A stretch of DNA of 64,000 nucleotides, from positions 55,059-119,058 of the forward strand of contig JACPOB010000107.1 in NCBI GenBank assembly GCA_016185145.1, read 5' to 3'. This document shows, piece after piece, positions 52,828 through 61,375 of this stretch. How positions within the stretch are numbered: the first letter of the stretch is position 1; every line of letters starts with the position of its first letter. The position numbers and the translations under genes are program-made. Source of the stretch: Rhodospirillales bacterium. Lineage in GTDB: Bacteria; Pseudomonadota; Alphaproteobacteria; Reyranellales; Reyranellaceae. The notes below the pieces were generated by a model. It was not told the DNA's origin. It did no database searches and worked only from the letters and a program-made list of their open reading frames with translations.

Positions 52828-52888
52828 GGCGACGATTCTGGCCGCATCGATCGGCCAGGGCGATAGGATAATCTCCTATTAACGGGCA

Positions 52889-53536
52889 CTAGCGGGCGTA
52901 CTTGCCGACGATCAACTGAGCCTTCTGCCATTGCCCGCGATCGAGGTCGAAATCCCGTGCAGGATTGTACTGGCGGACCCGCCATTTCTCCGGCGCAATG
53001 CGTAGCAGACGCTTGACCAGCGCCTGCTGGGAGCCATCGCCCGGATCGCGCACGAACACGCAATCGTCGCCCGACCGCACCGGCCGGGTGGGATGGATGA
53101 GCAGCAGGTCGCCCTGTTCATAGGCCGGGCTCATGCTGTCGCCGATAACGTAGCAGCCGTAGCTGTCGCGCACCGACAGCAAGGGCTCCGGCCGGCGCAC
53201 ATAGTCGATCGGTTCGTTGGTGATGATAATCGCGCCGCCACCGCCTTCCGCCGAAGCGTAGACCGGCAGGTCCGTGCGATCGGCGCGCAGCGCCAGGCCA
53301 CGGTCGCCGCCTGCCGCGCCGGTCGGCGGCGCCACCGAGCGCAGGTCGTCCGGCGACACGCCGAGCAGCGGCGCCAGCCCATGGCGAACCGACTCGGGGA
53401 GTTCACGCGGCGAGCCGCGCATCAGATACTGCTGCAGGTAGGCGTGATTGCGCCCGACCGCCAGCGACAGGTTCTTGAGGTCGAGGTCGGGCCGCCGCGC
53501 CAGGGTATCGACCAGAAGCTTGCGGGGAGCGTCCAT
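52889..53536 (-). CDS. S24/LexA-type repressor, cI-like
   Basis: A 215-residue protein. The N-terminal part is a helix-turn-helix-like DNA-binding domain (KNLSLAVGRNHAYLQQYLMRGSPREL) and the C-terminus is an S24 protease domain with YVIGDSMSPAYEQGDLLLIH (catalytic Ser) and ALVKRLLRI (Lys). It may self-cleave on stress. No phage or SOS genes are adjacent, so it is a stand-alone regulator, perhaps of the divergent cysteine hydrolase. Confidence 0.8.
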   Translation of the reverse strand: MDAPRKLLVDTLARRPDLDLKNLSLAVGRNHAYLQQYLMRGSPRELPESVRHGLAPLLGVSPDDLRSVAPPTGAAGGDRGLALRADRTDLPVYASAEGGGGAIIITNEPIDYVRRPEPLLSVRDSYGCYVIGDSMSPAYEQGDLLLIHPTRPVRSGDDCVFVRDPGDGSQQALVKRLLRIAPEKWRVRQYNPARDFDLDRGQWQKAQLIVGKYAR

Positions 53537-53812
53537 GTCGCCGCCATCCTGCCAGCCGCAATCGGAAACGTCTATGATGAATTGTACGATTGAAGGTGCT
53601 GGATTTTCCTATATTTCTTACGGCAAAGCTGCGGATAGCCGGCTCGCGCCGGGGGCCATCGTGACGGCGCGTGCATCGGACGGTCGGCTTCGATGACGTG
53701 ATCGTGACGCACATGCCTGTGGCATGCATCGGAGGGTCTTGCAAAATGTTCCGCCTTAGGCGTTGATGGGGGCAAGGCTTACACAACCGTAGAGTAGTTG
53801 AAGGGAACGAAC

Positions 53813-54403
53813 ATGGCGATGACGATGCTGCAGATGGCGGGAGTGACGCCGGCGCCGGCGACGATGGCCGATGGAGTTCTGCTGATCATCGATGCACAAA
53901 GGGAGTATACCGATGGCCTGCTGCCCTTGCCGGGCGTGCAGCCGGCGGTCGAGGCGTTGGCCGTTCTGCTCGAGCAGGCGCGCAAGGCCGGCGCCCCGAT
54001 CGTGCATGTGCGGCACAAGTCCGCGGGCAAGGCATTCAATCCTTCGTCGAGCGGCTACGAAATCGTGGCGCCGCTCACGCCGCGTGCCGGCGAGACGATC
54101 GTCGACAAGGCTCTGCCCAACGCCTTTGCCGGGACCGAGCTCGCCAAGCATCTGACCGCGACCGGCCGCAAGAACCTGATCGTTGGTGGCTTCATGACCC
54201 ACATGTGCGTGTCGGCGACGGTGCGGTGCGCGACCGACAACGGCTTCATGAGCACGATCGCCGCCGATACGGTGGCGACGCGCGACCTGCCGGACGCGAC
54301 CGGCGGCGCCACGGTCACAGCCGACGCCATCAACCGCATCACCCTGGCGGCGCTGTCCGATCGCTTCGCCTGGATCGTTCCCTCGGCGGGACAAATTCGC
54401 TGA
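53813..54403 (+). CDS. Cysteine hydrolase (isochorismatase-like)
   Basis: A 196-residue amidohydrolase of the isochorismatase family: LLIIDAQREYTDG (catalytic Asp), IVHVRHKSAGKAF (Lys-bearing loop) and GGFMTHMCVSATVRCA with the nucleophilic Cys. AAGGGAACGAAC precedes ATG 53813. Substrates of such enzymes include ureido or amide compounds; this one is unknown. It is divergent from the S24 repressor. Confidence 0.8.
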   Translation: MAMTMLQMAGVTPAPATMADGVLLIIDAQREYTDGLLPLPGVQPAVEALAVLLEQARKAGAPIVHVRHKSAGKAFNPSSSGYEIVAPLTPRAGETIVDKALPNAFAGTELAKHLTATGRKNLIVGGFMTHMCVSATVRCATDNGFMSTIAADTVATRDLPDATGGATVTADAINRITLAALSDRFAWIVPSAGQIR

Positions 54404-54410
54404 GGCTGGT

Positions 54411-54593
54411 TCAGTCCGAAGAAATAGTGCCGATGGCGCGTCGATGCGAGTCGGCGCCGGCATCGACGTCGGCTTTCGTCACCAGCGTGATCGCTGCAAT
54501 GGCGGCCAGCAACGCGAGTGAACTGTAACCGACCAGAGTGGAACCCCGTCGGCAGGTGAGCACACGGACGGCGGAGAGGATCATCGGCTGCAT
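54411..54593 (-). CDS. Small Flp-like protein without the canonical processing residue
   Basis: About 60 residues: RRGSTLVGYSSLALLAAIAA, then ITLVTKADVDAGADSHRRAIG. The hydrophobic core aligns with the Flp pilin just upstream (GATAIEYTLIAALISVAAIT) but Glu at +5 after the processing Gly is replaced by Gly. It may be a minor pilin-like protein or a pseudopilin relic. The start (54593 or 54584) is uncertain. Confidence 0.5.
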   Translation of the reverse strand: MQPMILSAVRVLTCRRGSTLVGYSSLALLAAIAAITLVTKADVDAGADSHRRAIGTISSD

Positions 54594-54643
54594 CGGTTCA
54601 TGGCGCTCGCGGCCGCATTCCAGGGCCATGGCGGACAAATAAA

Positions 54644-54669
54644 CGGGCGGTCTGTTGCCAGACCGCCCG
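54644..54669 (-). terminator. Rho-independent terminator of the Flp pilin gene
   Basis: An 11-bp perfect stem (CGGGCGGTCTG with CAGACCGCCCG, TTGC loop), followed on the minus strand by GTTTATTTG. It sits 25 bp after the pilin stop. Confidence 0.75.
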
Positions 54670-54693
54670 CTGCTTGAGCGATGTCCGCTCGAA

Positions 54694-54858
54694 TCACTTC
54701 ATCGCGTCGGCGACGTTGCTCATCAAGTTCGTCACCGAGCCGCCGACCAACTTCAAACTGGTGATAGCGGCGACCGAAATCAGCGCAGCGATCAGGGTAT
54801 ACTCGATGGCAGTGGCGCCCTTTTCGCTCTTCATCAAACGACGGAAAATGGACAGCAT
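54694..54858 (-). CDS. Flp-family type IVb pilin
   Basis: A 54-residue pilin precursor: MLSIFRRLMKSEKG then ATAIEYTLIAALISVAAITS. Processing is expected after the Gly, with the E-Y pair at +5/+6. GGAG at 7 nt precedes ATG 54858. No cpaA/tad assembly genes are in the window, so it depends on a tad locus elsewhere. Confidence 0.85.
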   Translation of the reverse strand: MLSIFRRLMKSEKGATAIEYTLIAALISVAAITSLKLVGGSVTNLMSNVADAMK

Positions 54859-55154
54859 TGGGTATCTCCAAAGAAAAGAACGTTCTTCTGACTTTTGACC
54901 GGCGCTCTTGCCCGTCGCTCCACGGTTCTGGGGACCAATGATGCGAGTGACCCGAACGCTGGGGACGGTTATTGCGTCCCAAAACCTCATTAAATGGGTG
55001 AGGTCTGTACACTAACATATTGATAACGAAGGGGTGCTCAACGCTATAATTGTATCAACTTCGTCATCGGCGCTGAACCTTTGGCAGCTTGCACTTTTGC
55101 AGGCTCAATGCGATCGAGGCACATGCTATCGTTCACCGACAGGGGAGGCATGTC
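54859..55154. other. Divergent spacer between the pilin and stress-protein genes
   Basis: 296 bp, AT-richer than the average, holding the control regions of the pilin (minus strand) and the UspA gene (plus strand). No gene is supported. Confidence 0.5.
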
Positions 55155-55961
55155 ATGAAGTCAATTCTGACAATGGCCTGGACGGCAGAAGATCCGTCCG
55201 CATTCGATCTGGCCGCCAAGCTGGCGCGGGCCTTCGACGCCAGGCTGGTCGGCCTGGAACCGCCGTCCTATGGCGTCATGAGCATGGCCTGGGCCGACGC
55301 CGGCATGGGCGCGCCGATCGGCGGCGGGCTGGCCGAGGACGCCGAGGAACGCCAGCGCGTAGCCGCGGTGAAGCAGGCCTTCGAGCAGCGCGCAGTCGGG
55401 CTCAACTCGGAATGGCGCTCGGCCGATGACAGCGGCCCGACCGCCATCGGCACCATCGGGCGCGCCTACGATCTGATCGTCATGCCGCAGCCCGGCGCCC
55501 TGCCCAAGATGCCCGAGAGCGTCTTCGAGACCGCCCTGTTCGATTCCGGTCGTCCGGTCCTGGTGGTGCCGCAGGGCTTCGGCGGCATGGTGGGCAAGCG
55601 GATCCTGTTCGCCTGGAACGGCTCGACGGAGAGCGCGCGCGCCATTTCGCTCGCCATGCCGGTGCTGAGCGGCGCCGAATCGATCGACGTGCTGAGCGTC
55701 GAAGGCGCCATGGTGCCGGGGCCGAGCGCGGCCGAGATCGCCGAATCGCTCAGGAGCCACGGCCTCAACGTCACCAGCCAGCACGTCAAGCCGGGTAGCC
55801 GCTCGGCCGGCCAGACCATCGTCGACACTGCGGTCGCCGGTGGTGCCGACCTGATCGTGAAGGGCGCCTATACGCAAAGCCGTCTTCGCCAGATGATCTT
55901 CGGCGGCATGACGCGCCACCTCATCCTCAATTCGACCCTGCCGGTCCTGTTCTCGTACTGA
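55155..55961 (+). CDS. Universal stress protein, two UspA modules
   Basis: A 268-residue protein with two UspA-like folds. The first is degenerate (KSILTMAWTAEDPSAFDLAAKL, YDLIVMPQPG); the second has KRILFAWNGSTESARAISLAM and ADLIVKGAYTQSRLRQMIFGGMTRHLILNSTLPVLFSY, the ATP-binding-type GxRH region. AGGGGAGGCATGTC precedes the ATG. A general stress role is inferred. Confidence 0.8.
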   Translation: MKSILTMAWTAEDPSAFDLAAKLARAFDARLVGLEPPSYGVMSMAWADAGMGAPIGGGLAEDAEERQRVAAVKQAFEQRAVGLNSEWRSADDSGPTAIGTIGRAYDLIVMPQPGALPKMPESVFETALFDSGRPVLVVPQGFGGMVGKRILFAWNGSTESARAISLAMPVLSGAESIDVLSVEGAMVPGPSAAEIAESLRSHGLNVTSQHVKPGSRSAGQTIVDTAVAGGADLIVKGAYTQSRLRQMIFGGMTRHLILNSTLPVLFSY

Positions 55962-55989
55962 CAGGGGGCCAATGGGTAGCAACCCGACC

Positions 55990-56144
55990 ACCTCACCCTG
56001 AGGAGCGCCCGAAGGGCGCGTCTCGAAGGGGGGGCGACGTCAAGACTGGTTCCCACCCTTCGAGACGCATCGCTTCGCGATGCTCCTCAGGGTGAGGCTG
56101 TATTGGTCTGCTGGCAATTATGACGCGGCACTGGAGTGCCGCGC
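55990..56144. repeat. Compound inverted repeat, family A, second copy
   Basis: Inner pair CTCACCCTGAGGAGC / GCTCCTCAGGGTGAG with the CTTCGAGACGCATCG arm, followed by GCGGCACTGGAGTGCCGC. It matches the element at 776-984. Confidence 0.75.
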
Positions 56145-56167
56145 CCTCAGCGTTTAGAACCCGCGCC

Positions 56168-57673
56168 ATGGCGCAAGCTTCCCGTTCGACGGCCGATGCA
56201 CGAGGCGTGCGCCGCGCGCCGATTGTGATCGCTTTCGCCGTCGTCGTCGCAGTGGTCGTCCTTTTCACCGTGATGCGCGAGGAGATGCCGACGAGCGAAC
56301 CGACGGTCGACGAAAGGATTGCCGTGCTGCGGACCGAGCGCGCCGGCCTGCAGGCCCGTGCCGACAGCGAAGCGCGGATCGGCCTGCTGCCTGCCTTCCG
56401 TACGGCCAGCCTGTTGTTCGACGCTCTGGCGGTGCGGTCGGAGTCCGACGGCGATCGTGCCTTCGACCTTCTCCCGTCCTACCGGCGCGAGACGTTCGTC
56501 GAGCTCGAGGTCCTGAACGGTGCCCTGAAGGACGCGCTCGACAGGCCGAGCGAGGGCGCGCGACTCGCCGCGCACAAGGTCGCCGCCGGCGCGGCGGTGC
56601 AGCTCGATCGGCTGGCTGCCGACGCCATGCCGCTGATCCTGTCCTATGCGCCGCGCTTCGTGCCGCCGCGCCGAGCGACCGGCGAGCTCACTCTCGCCCC
56701 GGGTACGCCGGAGGCGGCACCGCACGGGGCATTGCAGCTCGACCGGCCAGCGGCGCCGTCGGCCAATCCGACAATGCAGGCCGTGCCGCGTTACGCGCCG
56801 GATTTCGCTGCGGCCGGCGACGATGATCCGCCGCTGCGGATCGAGATCGTCGGGTCGCACCTGGCATCCGCCGGCGGCCCGCCGCCGATGCTGTCGATCG
56901 GCGCGTGGCGAGGGCCCGCGACGGTGACGCCGGAGCGGCTGCGCTTTTCGGTGCCGCGCACTGCCTTCCCGACCGATTCGCGGCGCACGAGCTTCGCGGC
57001 GGCCACCCTGTCCATCCGGCGCGGCTCGCGCACAGTGCTGTTCCAGCTCCTGTTCACGGTGCTGCCCGACCGTCCAGGCTCGTTCGCTTTCGACCAGCGG
57101 GCGGTCACGAAGACGCTGGAGTCCAACACCTTGGTCTCACCCGAGATCCTGTCGCGCGCGCCCCCGGGCGAAACCCGAACGGTACGTCGTTGCTTCGATC
57201 CGCCGTCGGGCTGGCGCTTCGACAAGGAACGTCAGCGCGTGGTCATCGTCGAACGGCTGGGCTGGCAGGAGGACGTCAGCGATCCGACGCTGAACGCGGG
57301 CTCGGTCGAGTTCGTCCCTGCCGAGGAACCCGGGCAGGTCTGCATCGCCGTGATCGCCCGCCCGGTCATGCGCAGCGCGCGAACGGCAACGATCGGCCGC
57401 TTCGAGGCGACCCTGGTGCGCGACCGGCCGAGCGAGACGGTGGTCAAGAGCGGCGTCCGAGCCCTCGACTGGCGCGAGGCCGTGCGCGTGCCGGTCGATC
57501 CCGGAATGGTCGAATGGAAGCTCTACATGCGGCTGTTCGACGACATCGACCGGGAGTTCGAAGGCAGTGCCGATGCCGGCCTGCCGCGCGTCAGCATGCC
57601 CTTCGTGAGCGTCGGCCTGGACGACGATGGCCACACGCTCGTCCTGCGCGCCGATCCGACGGATGGGCCTTAG
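56168..57673 (+). CDS. Single-pass membrane protein of unknown function
   Basis: A 501-residue protein with one N-terminal helix (VIAFAVVVAVVVLFTVM, about residues 20-37). The rest is outside the membrane: a charged helical stretch (ERIAVLRTERAGLQARADSEARIG), then beta-rich sequence with several Pro-rich turns. No domain recognised. The first ATG after the family A repeat is used. Confidence 0.55.
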   Translation: MAQASRSTADARGVRRAPIVIAFAVVVAVVVLFTVMREEMPTSEPTVDERIAVLRTERAGLQARADSEARIGLLPAFRTASLLFDALAVRSESDGDRAFDLLPSYRRETFVELEVLNGALKDALDRPSEGARLAAHKVAAGAAVQLDRLAADAMPLILSYAPRFVPPRRATGELTLAPGTPEAAPHGALQLDRPAAPSANPTMQAVPRYAPDFAAAGDDDPPLRIEIVGSHLASAGGPPPMLSIGAWRGPATVTPERLRFSVPRTAFPTDSRRTSFAAATLSIRRGSRTVLFQLLFTVLPDRPGSFAFDQRAVTKTLESNTLVSPEILSRAPPGETRTVRRCFDPPSGWRFDKERQRVVIVERLGWQEDVSDPTLNAGSVEFVPAEEPGQVCIAVIARPVMRSARTATIGRFEATLVRDRPSETVVKSGVRALDWREAVRVPVDPGMVEWKLYMRLFDDIDREFEGSADAGLPRVSMPFVSVGLDDDGHTLVLRADPTDGP

Positions 57674-57676
57674 GTT

Positions 57677-57742
57677 CTTCCGGACCGCGAGCTTCCAGCT
57701 CGCTCATGATCATGAGCGAACTGGAAGCTCGCGGTCCGGAAG
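57677..57742. repeat. Near-perfect palindrome, family D
   Basis: A 66-bp palindrome: CTTCCGGACCGCGAGCTTCCAG and its reverse complement around CTCATGATCATGAG. It lies between convergent genes and may terminate both. The repeat at 4611-4766 has the same arms. Confidence 0.8.
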
Positions 57743-57789
57743 ACGAAGAACATGAGTGGGCCCGGAAGCCCGCGGTCCGGCAAGCCAGC

Positions 57790-58989
57790 TTACCGCCCGC
57801 GCGCTTCGAGGCGGAGGCGGCGCTTGCCCGCGGCGTCGGTCAGGTCGAGGGTCGTGCCGACGAGTTGCGCTTGGCGCACTGCGGACAGCGCATCGAGAAA
57901 GTGCTTCTCGGCAGTGGCCAGCGCTGGCGCACAGGCCATCAGCGTCGTCGCCGCGGGCTCGAAGCGCAGCCCGTCCGGATCGAGCTGGTAGCTGCCGGTC
58001 AGCGAATTGCAGCCGGTCGAGCCGCTGAACTTGCCGTCGTCGTCGAGTCGCAAACGCGGCCGTTGCCGCCAGTCGTCGTAGACTGGTTTCTCGCCGTCGA
58101 CCTCGATCACCCGCCATTCGGTATCGCGCAAGGCGGAGCTGCGCAGCGCCAGCGCCGGGCAAGCGCCGTCGCGCTTGAGGTTGAGGAAGCGCTCGGCCTT
58201 GACCTCGCCGGAGACGAAGCGGCCGACGATCTCGACATAGAGCTGCGCTTCCCTGGACGGCGTCGCTTCGGTCCAGGCGCGTTCGAGGTCGGGCTCGGCG
58301 CCGCCCGGCGCCAGCTCGAAGGTGCGGCCGGTCAGGCACTCGGTGAACAGGCCGCCGGTCTGAGTGTCGCGGTAGAGACCGGAGAGCCGGAAACGATCGT
58401 CGATCGGATCGGGGGTGGAGGCGCGCTCGAGCTCGCTGCCGTTCTCGGCAACCAGCTTGTCGCCGTTGGCCTCGCGGAAGACGCGTCGGGGAACCACGCC
58501 GCCGCGCAGCACCATGCGCACGCCGCCATCGACCTCCTGCGCCCATTGGCCGAGATCGACGGTCTCGGTGGCGCCGCTTCGATCGCGCAGGCGAAAGATG
58601 CCGTCGGGGAACAGGGTGATGGTGAGGCCGCCGCCCTGGTAGGTGCGCGGCGGCTCGCCCGGCCGTCCGATGGCGTGGCAGCGCATCGAGCGGCCGCCGG
58701 CGGTCAGGGTGGCTTCGCGACCGCGGCCGCGCAGCTCGTAGTAGGAATCGCCGAAGGCGAAGCCCGAGCCCGAGGTTTGACGCGACAACTCGACTTCCGG
58801 CTGGCCTGGCACGCTGATCGTCGCGAGGTCGCCCTCCTTGGAAAAGACCGCGGAGAAATCGGTCCCGCCAGGGCAGGCGTACATCACCTGCAGGCCCGGC
58901 GGCTGGGCCTGGGCGCCGGGTTCGGCTGGCGGCGTTTGCGCCTGCGCCGCCGTGGCGGCGAGCATCGCGAGAAAGACCAGTCTCCTCAT
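57790..58989 (-). CDS. Envelope protein with MliC-like and META (HslJ-like) domains
   Basis: A 399-residue secreted protein (signal ending AAQAQ). The first ~100 mature residues (VMYACPGGTDFSAVFSKEGD to SMRCHA) resemble MliC/PliC-type lysozyme inhibitors with a Cys pair. The last ~110 residues (LRDTEWRVIEVDGEKP, FSGSTGCNSLTGSYQ, ATTLMACAPALATAEKHFLDAL) are a META/HslJ domain. The middle is similar to NlpE-like barrels. The start ATG overlaps the upstream stop. Confidence 0.75.
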   Translation of the reverse strand: MRRLVFLAMLAATAAQAQTPPAEPGAQAQPPGLQVMYACPGGTDFSAVFSKEGDLATISVPGQPEVELSRQTSGSGFAFGDSYYELRGRGREATLTAGGRSMRCHAIGRPGEPPRTYQGGGLTITLFPDGIFRLRDRSGATETVDLGQWAQEVDGGVRMVLRGGVVPRRVFREANGDKLVAENGSELERASTPDPIDDRFRLSGLYRDTQTGGLFTECLTGRTFELAPGGAEPDLERAWTEATPSREAQLYVEIVGRFVSGEVKAERFLNLKRDGACPALALRSSALRDTEWRVIEVDGEKPVYDDWRQRPRLRLDDDGKFSGSTGCNSLTGSYQLDPDGLRFEPAATTLMACAPALATAEKHFLDALSAVRQAQLVGTTLDLTDAAGKRRLRLEARGR

Positions 58990-60029
58990 CTCCGTGCCTC
59001 GGGAATCTTGCCGTCGGAGGACAGCAGCACGGCAATCGGCCGCGTCGTTTCGAACTGGGCCAGCACGATCAGGCTGACCACCGTGATCGGCACGCACAGG
59101 AACATGCCGACAACGCCCCATATCGTGCCCCATACCATCAGCGAGACGATCACCACCAGCGGCGAGAGGTTGAGCGAGCTGCCCATGATCGCAGGCTCGA
59201 CGACGTTGGCCGTCACGACCTGAATGGTGCCGAAGACCAGCAGTACGATCAGGAAGGGGGTGAGGTTGTCGAACTGCACCAGCGTCAGCACGGCGGGTGC
59301 GACGATGGCGAGGATCGAGCCCACGGTGGGAATGTAGTAGAAGAAGAACACCATGACCGCCCAGAAAGCGGCGAAGTCGACGCCGACCGAAGCCATCACG
59401 CTGTAGGCCAATGCCGAAGTGATCGCGGCGAGCGTGGTCTTGATGCGGATATAGACGCGGATGTCGTGGTCGATCTGGTCGAGCACGGCCTCGACGCGTT
59501 CCTGGTTTTCACCCGAGCCCAGCACGATGACGAGCTTGCGGCGAAAACGCGCCTGCTCGACGAACAGGAAGCCGGCATAGATCACGACGATGCCGGCCAC
59601 GCTCACCACCGAGGCGGCGGCCGTGGCGATGCTGCTCAGCGTGTCGGCGAGGCTGATGCGATCGAACAGCTCGCCGATGGTCGGCGCCTGCTCCATGCCG
59701 ACCAGCCGTGCCGCTTCGTTGATCAGGATCTGCAGGCGACGCTCGTAGTTGGGCGCGGCGTCGATCACGGCGGTGACATTGCGCCCGATGGTCCGGCCGA
59801 CGACCCACAGCAGGCCGCCCATGATGCAGACCGCCGCCACCAGGGCGACCGGCCGGGGCAGGCGCAGGCGGCCGATGCGCGGATGCTCGAAGGCGTCGGC
59901 CAGCGCGTCGATCATGTACCAGAGCACGATGCCCAGCACGAAGGGCAGAAGCAGGCCGCGACCCGCCACGAGAAGATACATCGTGGCCGCAACAACGATG
60001 GCCCAGAGGGCGGCGCGCTGGAGGGTCAT
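58986..60029 (-). CDS. AI-2E family transporter-like membrane protein
   Basis: A 347-residue protein of the AI-2E/TqsA family: about eight helices, with the conserved C-terminal FFFYYIPTVGSILAIVAPAVL, EPAIMGSSLNLSPLVVIVSLMVWGTIWGVVGMFLCVPITV. Members export AI-2 or act as Na+/H+-type transporters; the substrate is unknown. It is upstream of and overlaps the META-domain gene. Confidence 0.82.
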   Translation of the reverse strand: MTLQRAALWAIVVAATMYLLVAGRGLLLPFVLGIVLWYMIDALADAFEHPRIGRLRLPRPVALVAAVCIMGGLLWVVGRTIGRNVTAVIDAAPNYERRLQILINEAARLVGMEQAPTIGELFDRISLADTLSSIATAAASVVSVAGIVVIYAGFLFVEQARFRRKLVIVLGSGENQERVEAVLDQIDHDIRVYIRIKTTLAAITSALAYSVMASVGVDFAAFWAVMVFFFYYIPTVGSILAIVAPAVLTLVQFDNLTPFLIVLLVFGTIQVVTANVVEPAIMGSSLNLSPLVVIVSLMVWGTIWGVVGMFLCVPITVVSLIVLAQFETTRPIAVLLSSDGKIPEARR

Positions 60030-60120
60030 GGGCGCCTATAGTACCCTGATGTATGGTCGCGCCGCCCAAGAAATGATGCGCGGTCCAGCCGGCCCACTCC
60101 GGGCTTGGGGGAGATGACAA

Positions 60121-60498
60121 ATGGCAAATCTGTTCGACTTTCAAGGACGCGCGAACCGCGCCAAGTTCTGGCTGGTCGCGCTCGGAATCCTCGTCGTGGA
60201 GTTGATCCTCTTCGCCGCGATCTTCGGCGGCGCCGCCACGTCGGGCGATCCCGAGCAGATGGCAGCGGCGATAGGCCCGCTCGCCGGCATCGTGCTCTTC
60301 GTTTTCGTCGTCGCAGCGACCTGGATTTCCATTGCCGTGGCGGTGAAGCGCTATCACGACCGCAACAAGAGCGGCTGGTGGGTGCTGATCGTCTTCGTGC
60401 CCGTCATCGGCGGCCTGTGGTACCTGATCGAGTGCGGCTTCCTGCGCGGCACGGCCGGTCCGAACAACTACGGCCCCGATCCCCTGGCCGCAACCTGA
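60121..60498 (+). CDS. DUF805-family membrane protein
   Basis: A 125-residue membrane protein with the DUF805 signature RANRAKFWLVAL at the start, VKRYHDRNKSGWWVLI and a C-terminal GPNNYGPDPL. About four helices. Function unknown. It overlaps the convergent 92-residue gene by 31 bp at the 3' ends. Confidence 0.85.
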   Translation: MANLFDFQGRANRAKFWLVALGILVVELILFAAIFGGAATSGDPEQMAAAIGPLAGIVLFVFVVAATWISIAVAVKRYHDRNKSGWWVLIVFVPVIGGLWYLIECGFLRGTAGPNNYGPDPLAAT

Positions 60499-60746
60499 AC
60501 GCGGGTCGAGCGCGGCCGCAGATCGGCGCGGCGCAGCGCCGCCCGGCCGCGCTCGGTCAGCTCGACGCGATGCTCGCCGCTCTCGCCGCCGCATTGGCGG
60601 ATCAACCGGTCGGCGCGCGCATCCTCCCACACCGGAAAGCGCGGGCAGGAGCTGCGCCAGGCATCCATGACGTCCTCGCGGCTGCGCGGGCGATCGGCGA
60701 CCCATTGCAGGAATTGGATCATGATCAGGCTGGGCTGGCTCGGCAT
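60468..60746 (-). CDS. Small winged-helix-like protein
   Basis: A 92-residue protein: PSLIMIQFLQWVADRPRSRE, DVMDAWRSSCPRFPVWEDAR, then RVELTERGRAALR, the beta-wing pattern of a winged-helix DNA-binding domain. It overlaps the end of the DUF805 gene (60468-60498) on the opposite strand, so the two mRNAs could pair. Confidence 0.55.
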   Translation of the reverse strand: MPSQPSLIMIQFLQWVADRPRSREDVMDAWRSSCPRFPVWEDARADRLIRQCGGESGEHRVELTERGRAALRRADLRPRSTRVQVAARGSGP

Positions 60747-60856
60747 GTCACGGATGCTCCAAGTCAACGTACGGCGAACGCGCCGCGCGCGTGCCCGTGG
60801 TCCAGGCGCGTCCGGCAAGATAGCCCGCGAACAGTGAACTTGCAGCCCATGATCGT

Positions 60857-61375
60857 CTATCCCTCGGCCGGCGGCGAGACATGGTCGGACAGGTCCGACT
60901 GAGGCTCGTGCCTGGAGCGCAGCAGCACGGCCGCCGACCGGCCGACCAGAAAGGAAGCGATCACGGTCAGGCCGAGTTCCATCGTCGGCTGATCGGCGGG
61001 GCCGATCACGGCCAGGGCGATCTCGATCAGGGCCAGACCGGCGAGCGCGGCGGTCGCGATGAGGCCATCGCGGGCCTTGCGCAGTCGTATCAACCGCCAA
61101 TTATGGTCGACATGGATCCGCAGCCAGTAGCCGCGCGCCACGCCGGCGAGGGCGGCGAGGATGGCGAACATCCAGAGGCCGGGATTCTTGAGCTCGCCCC
61201 ATGTCGGATAGGCGATCAGTGAAAGTGCCGCCATCGCCGCAAGCAGGGCAGTCACAGCCGGCCGCCAGTCTCGAACCACGCGGCCGGTGCTTTCGGGCAA
61301 GGCGGAATAGGCCGCTGCAAGCGCGCACGAGAGCATCAGGCAATGGGTGAGATAGATGTTGGAGACAAGCGTCAT
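60857..61375 (-). CDS. Four-helix membrane protein, paralogue of 62253-62717
   Basis: A 172-residue membrane protein with four to five hydrophobic segments and the motif AGVARGYWLRIHVDHNWRLIRL followed by DGLIATAAL. The same order GxARGxxxxxxxDxxWxxxRLxxxxDG is seen in the protein at 62253-62717. Function unknown. Its ATG overlaps the MORN-gene stop by 4 nt. Confidence 0.6.
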   Translation of the reverse strand: MTLVSNIYLTHCLMLSCALAAAYSALPESTGRVVRDWRPAVTALLAAMAALSLIAYPTWGELKNPGLWMFAILAALAGVARGYWLRIHVDHNWRLIRLRKARDGLIATAALAGLALIEIALAVIGPADQPTMELGLTVIASFLVGRSAAVLLRSRHEPQSDLSDHVSPPAEG

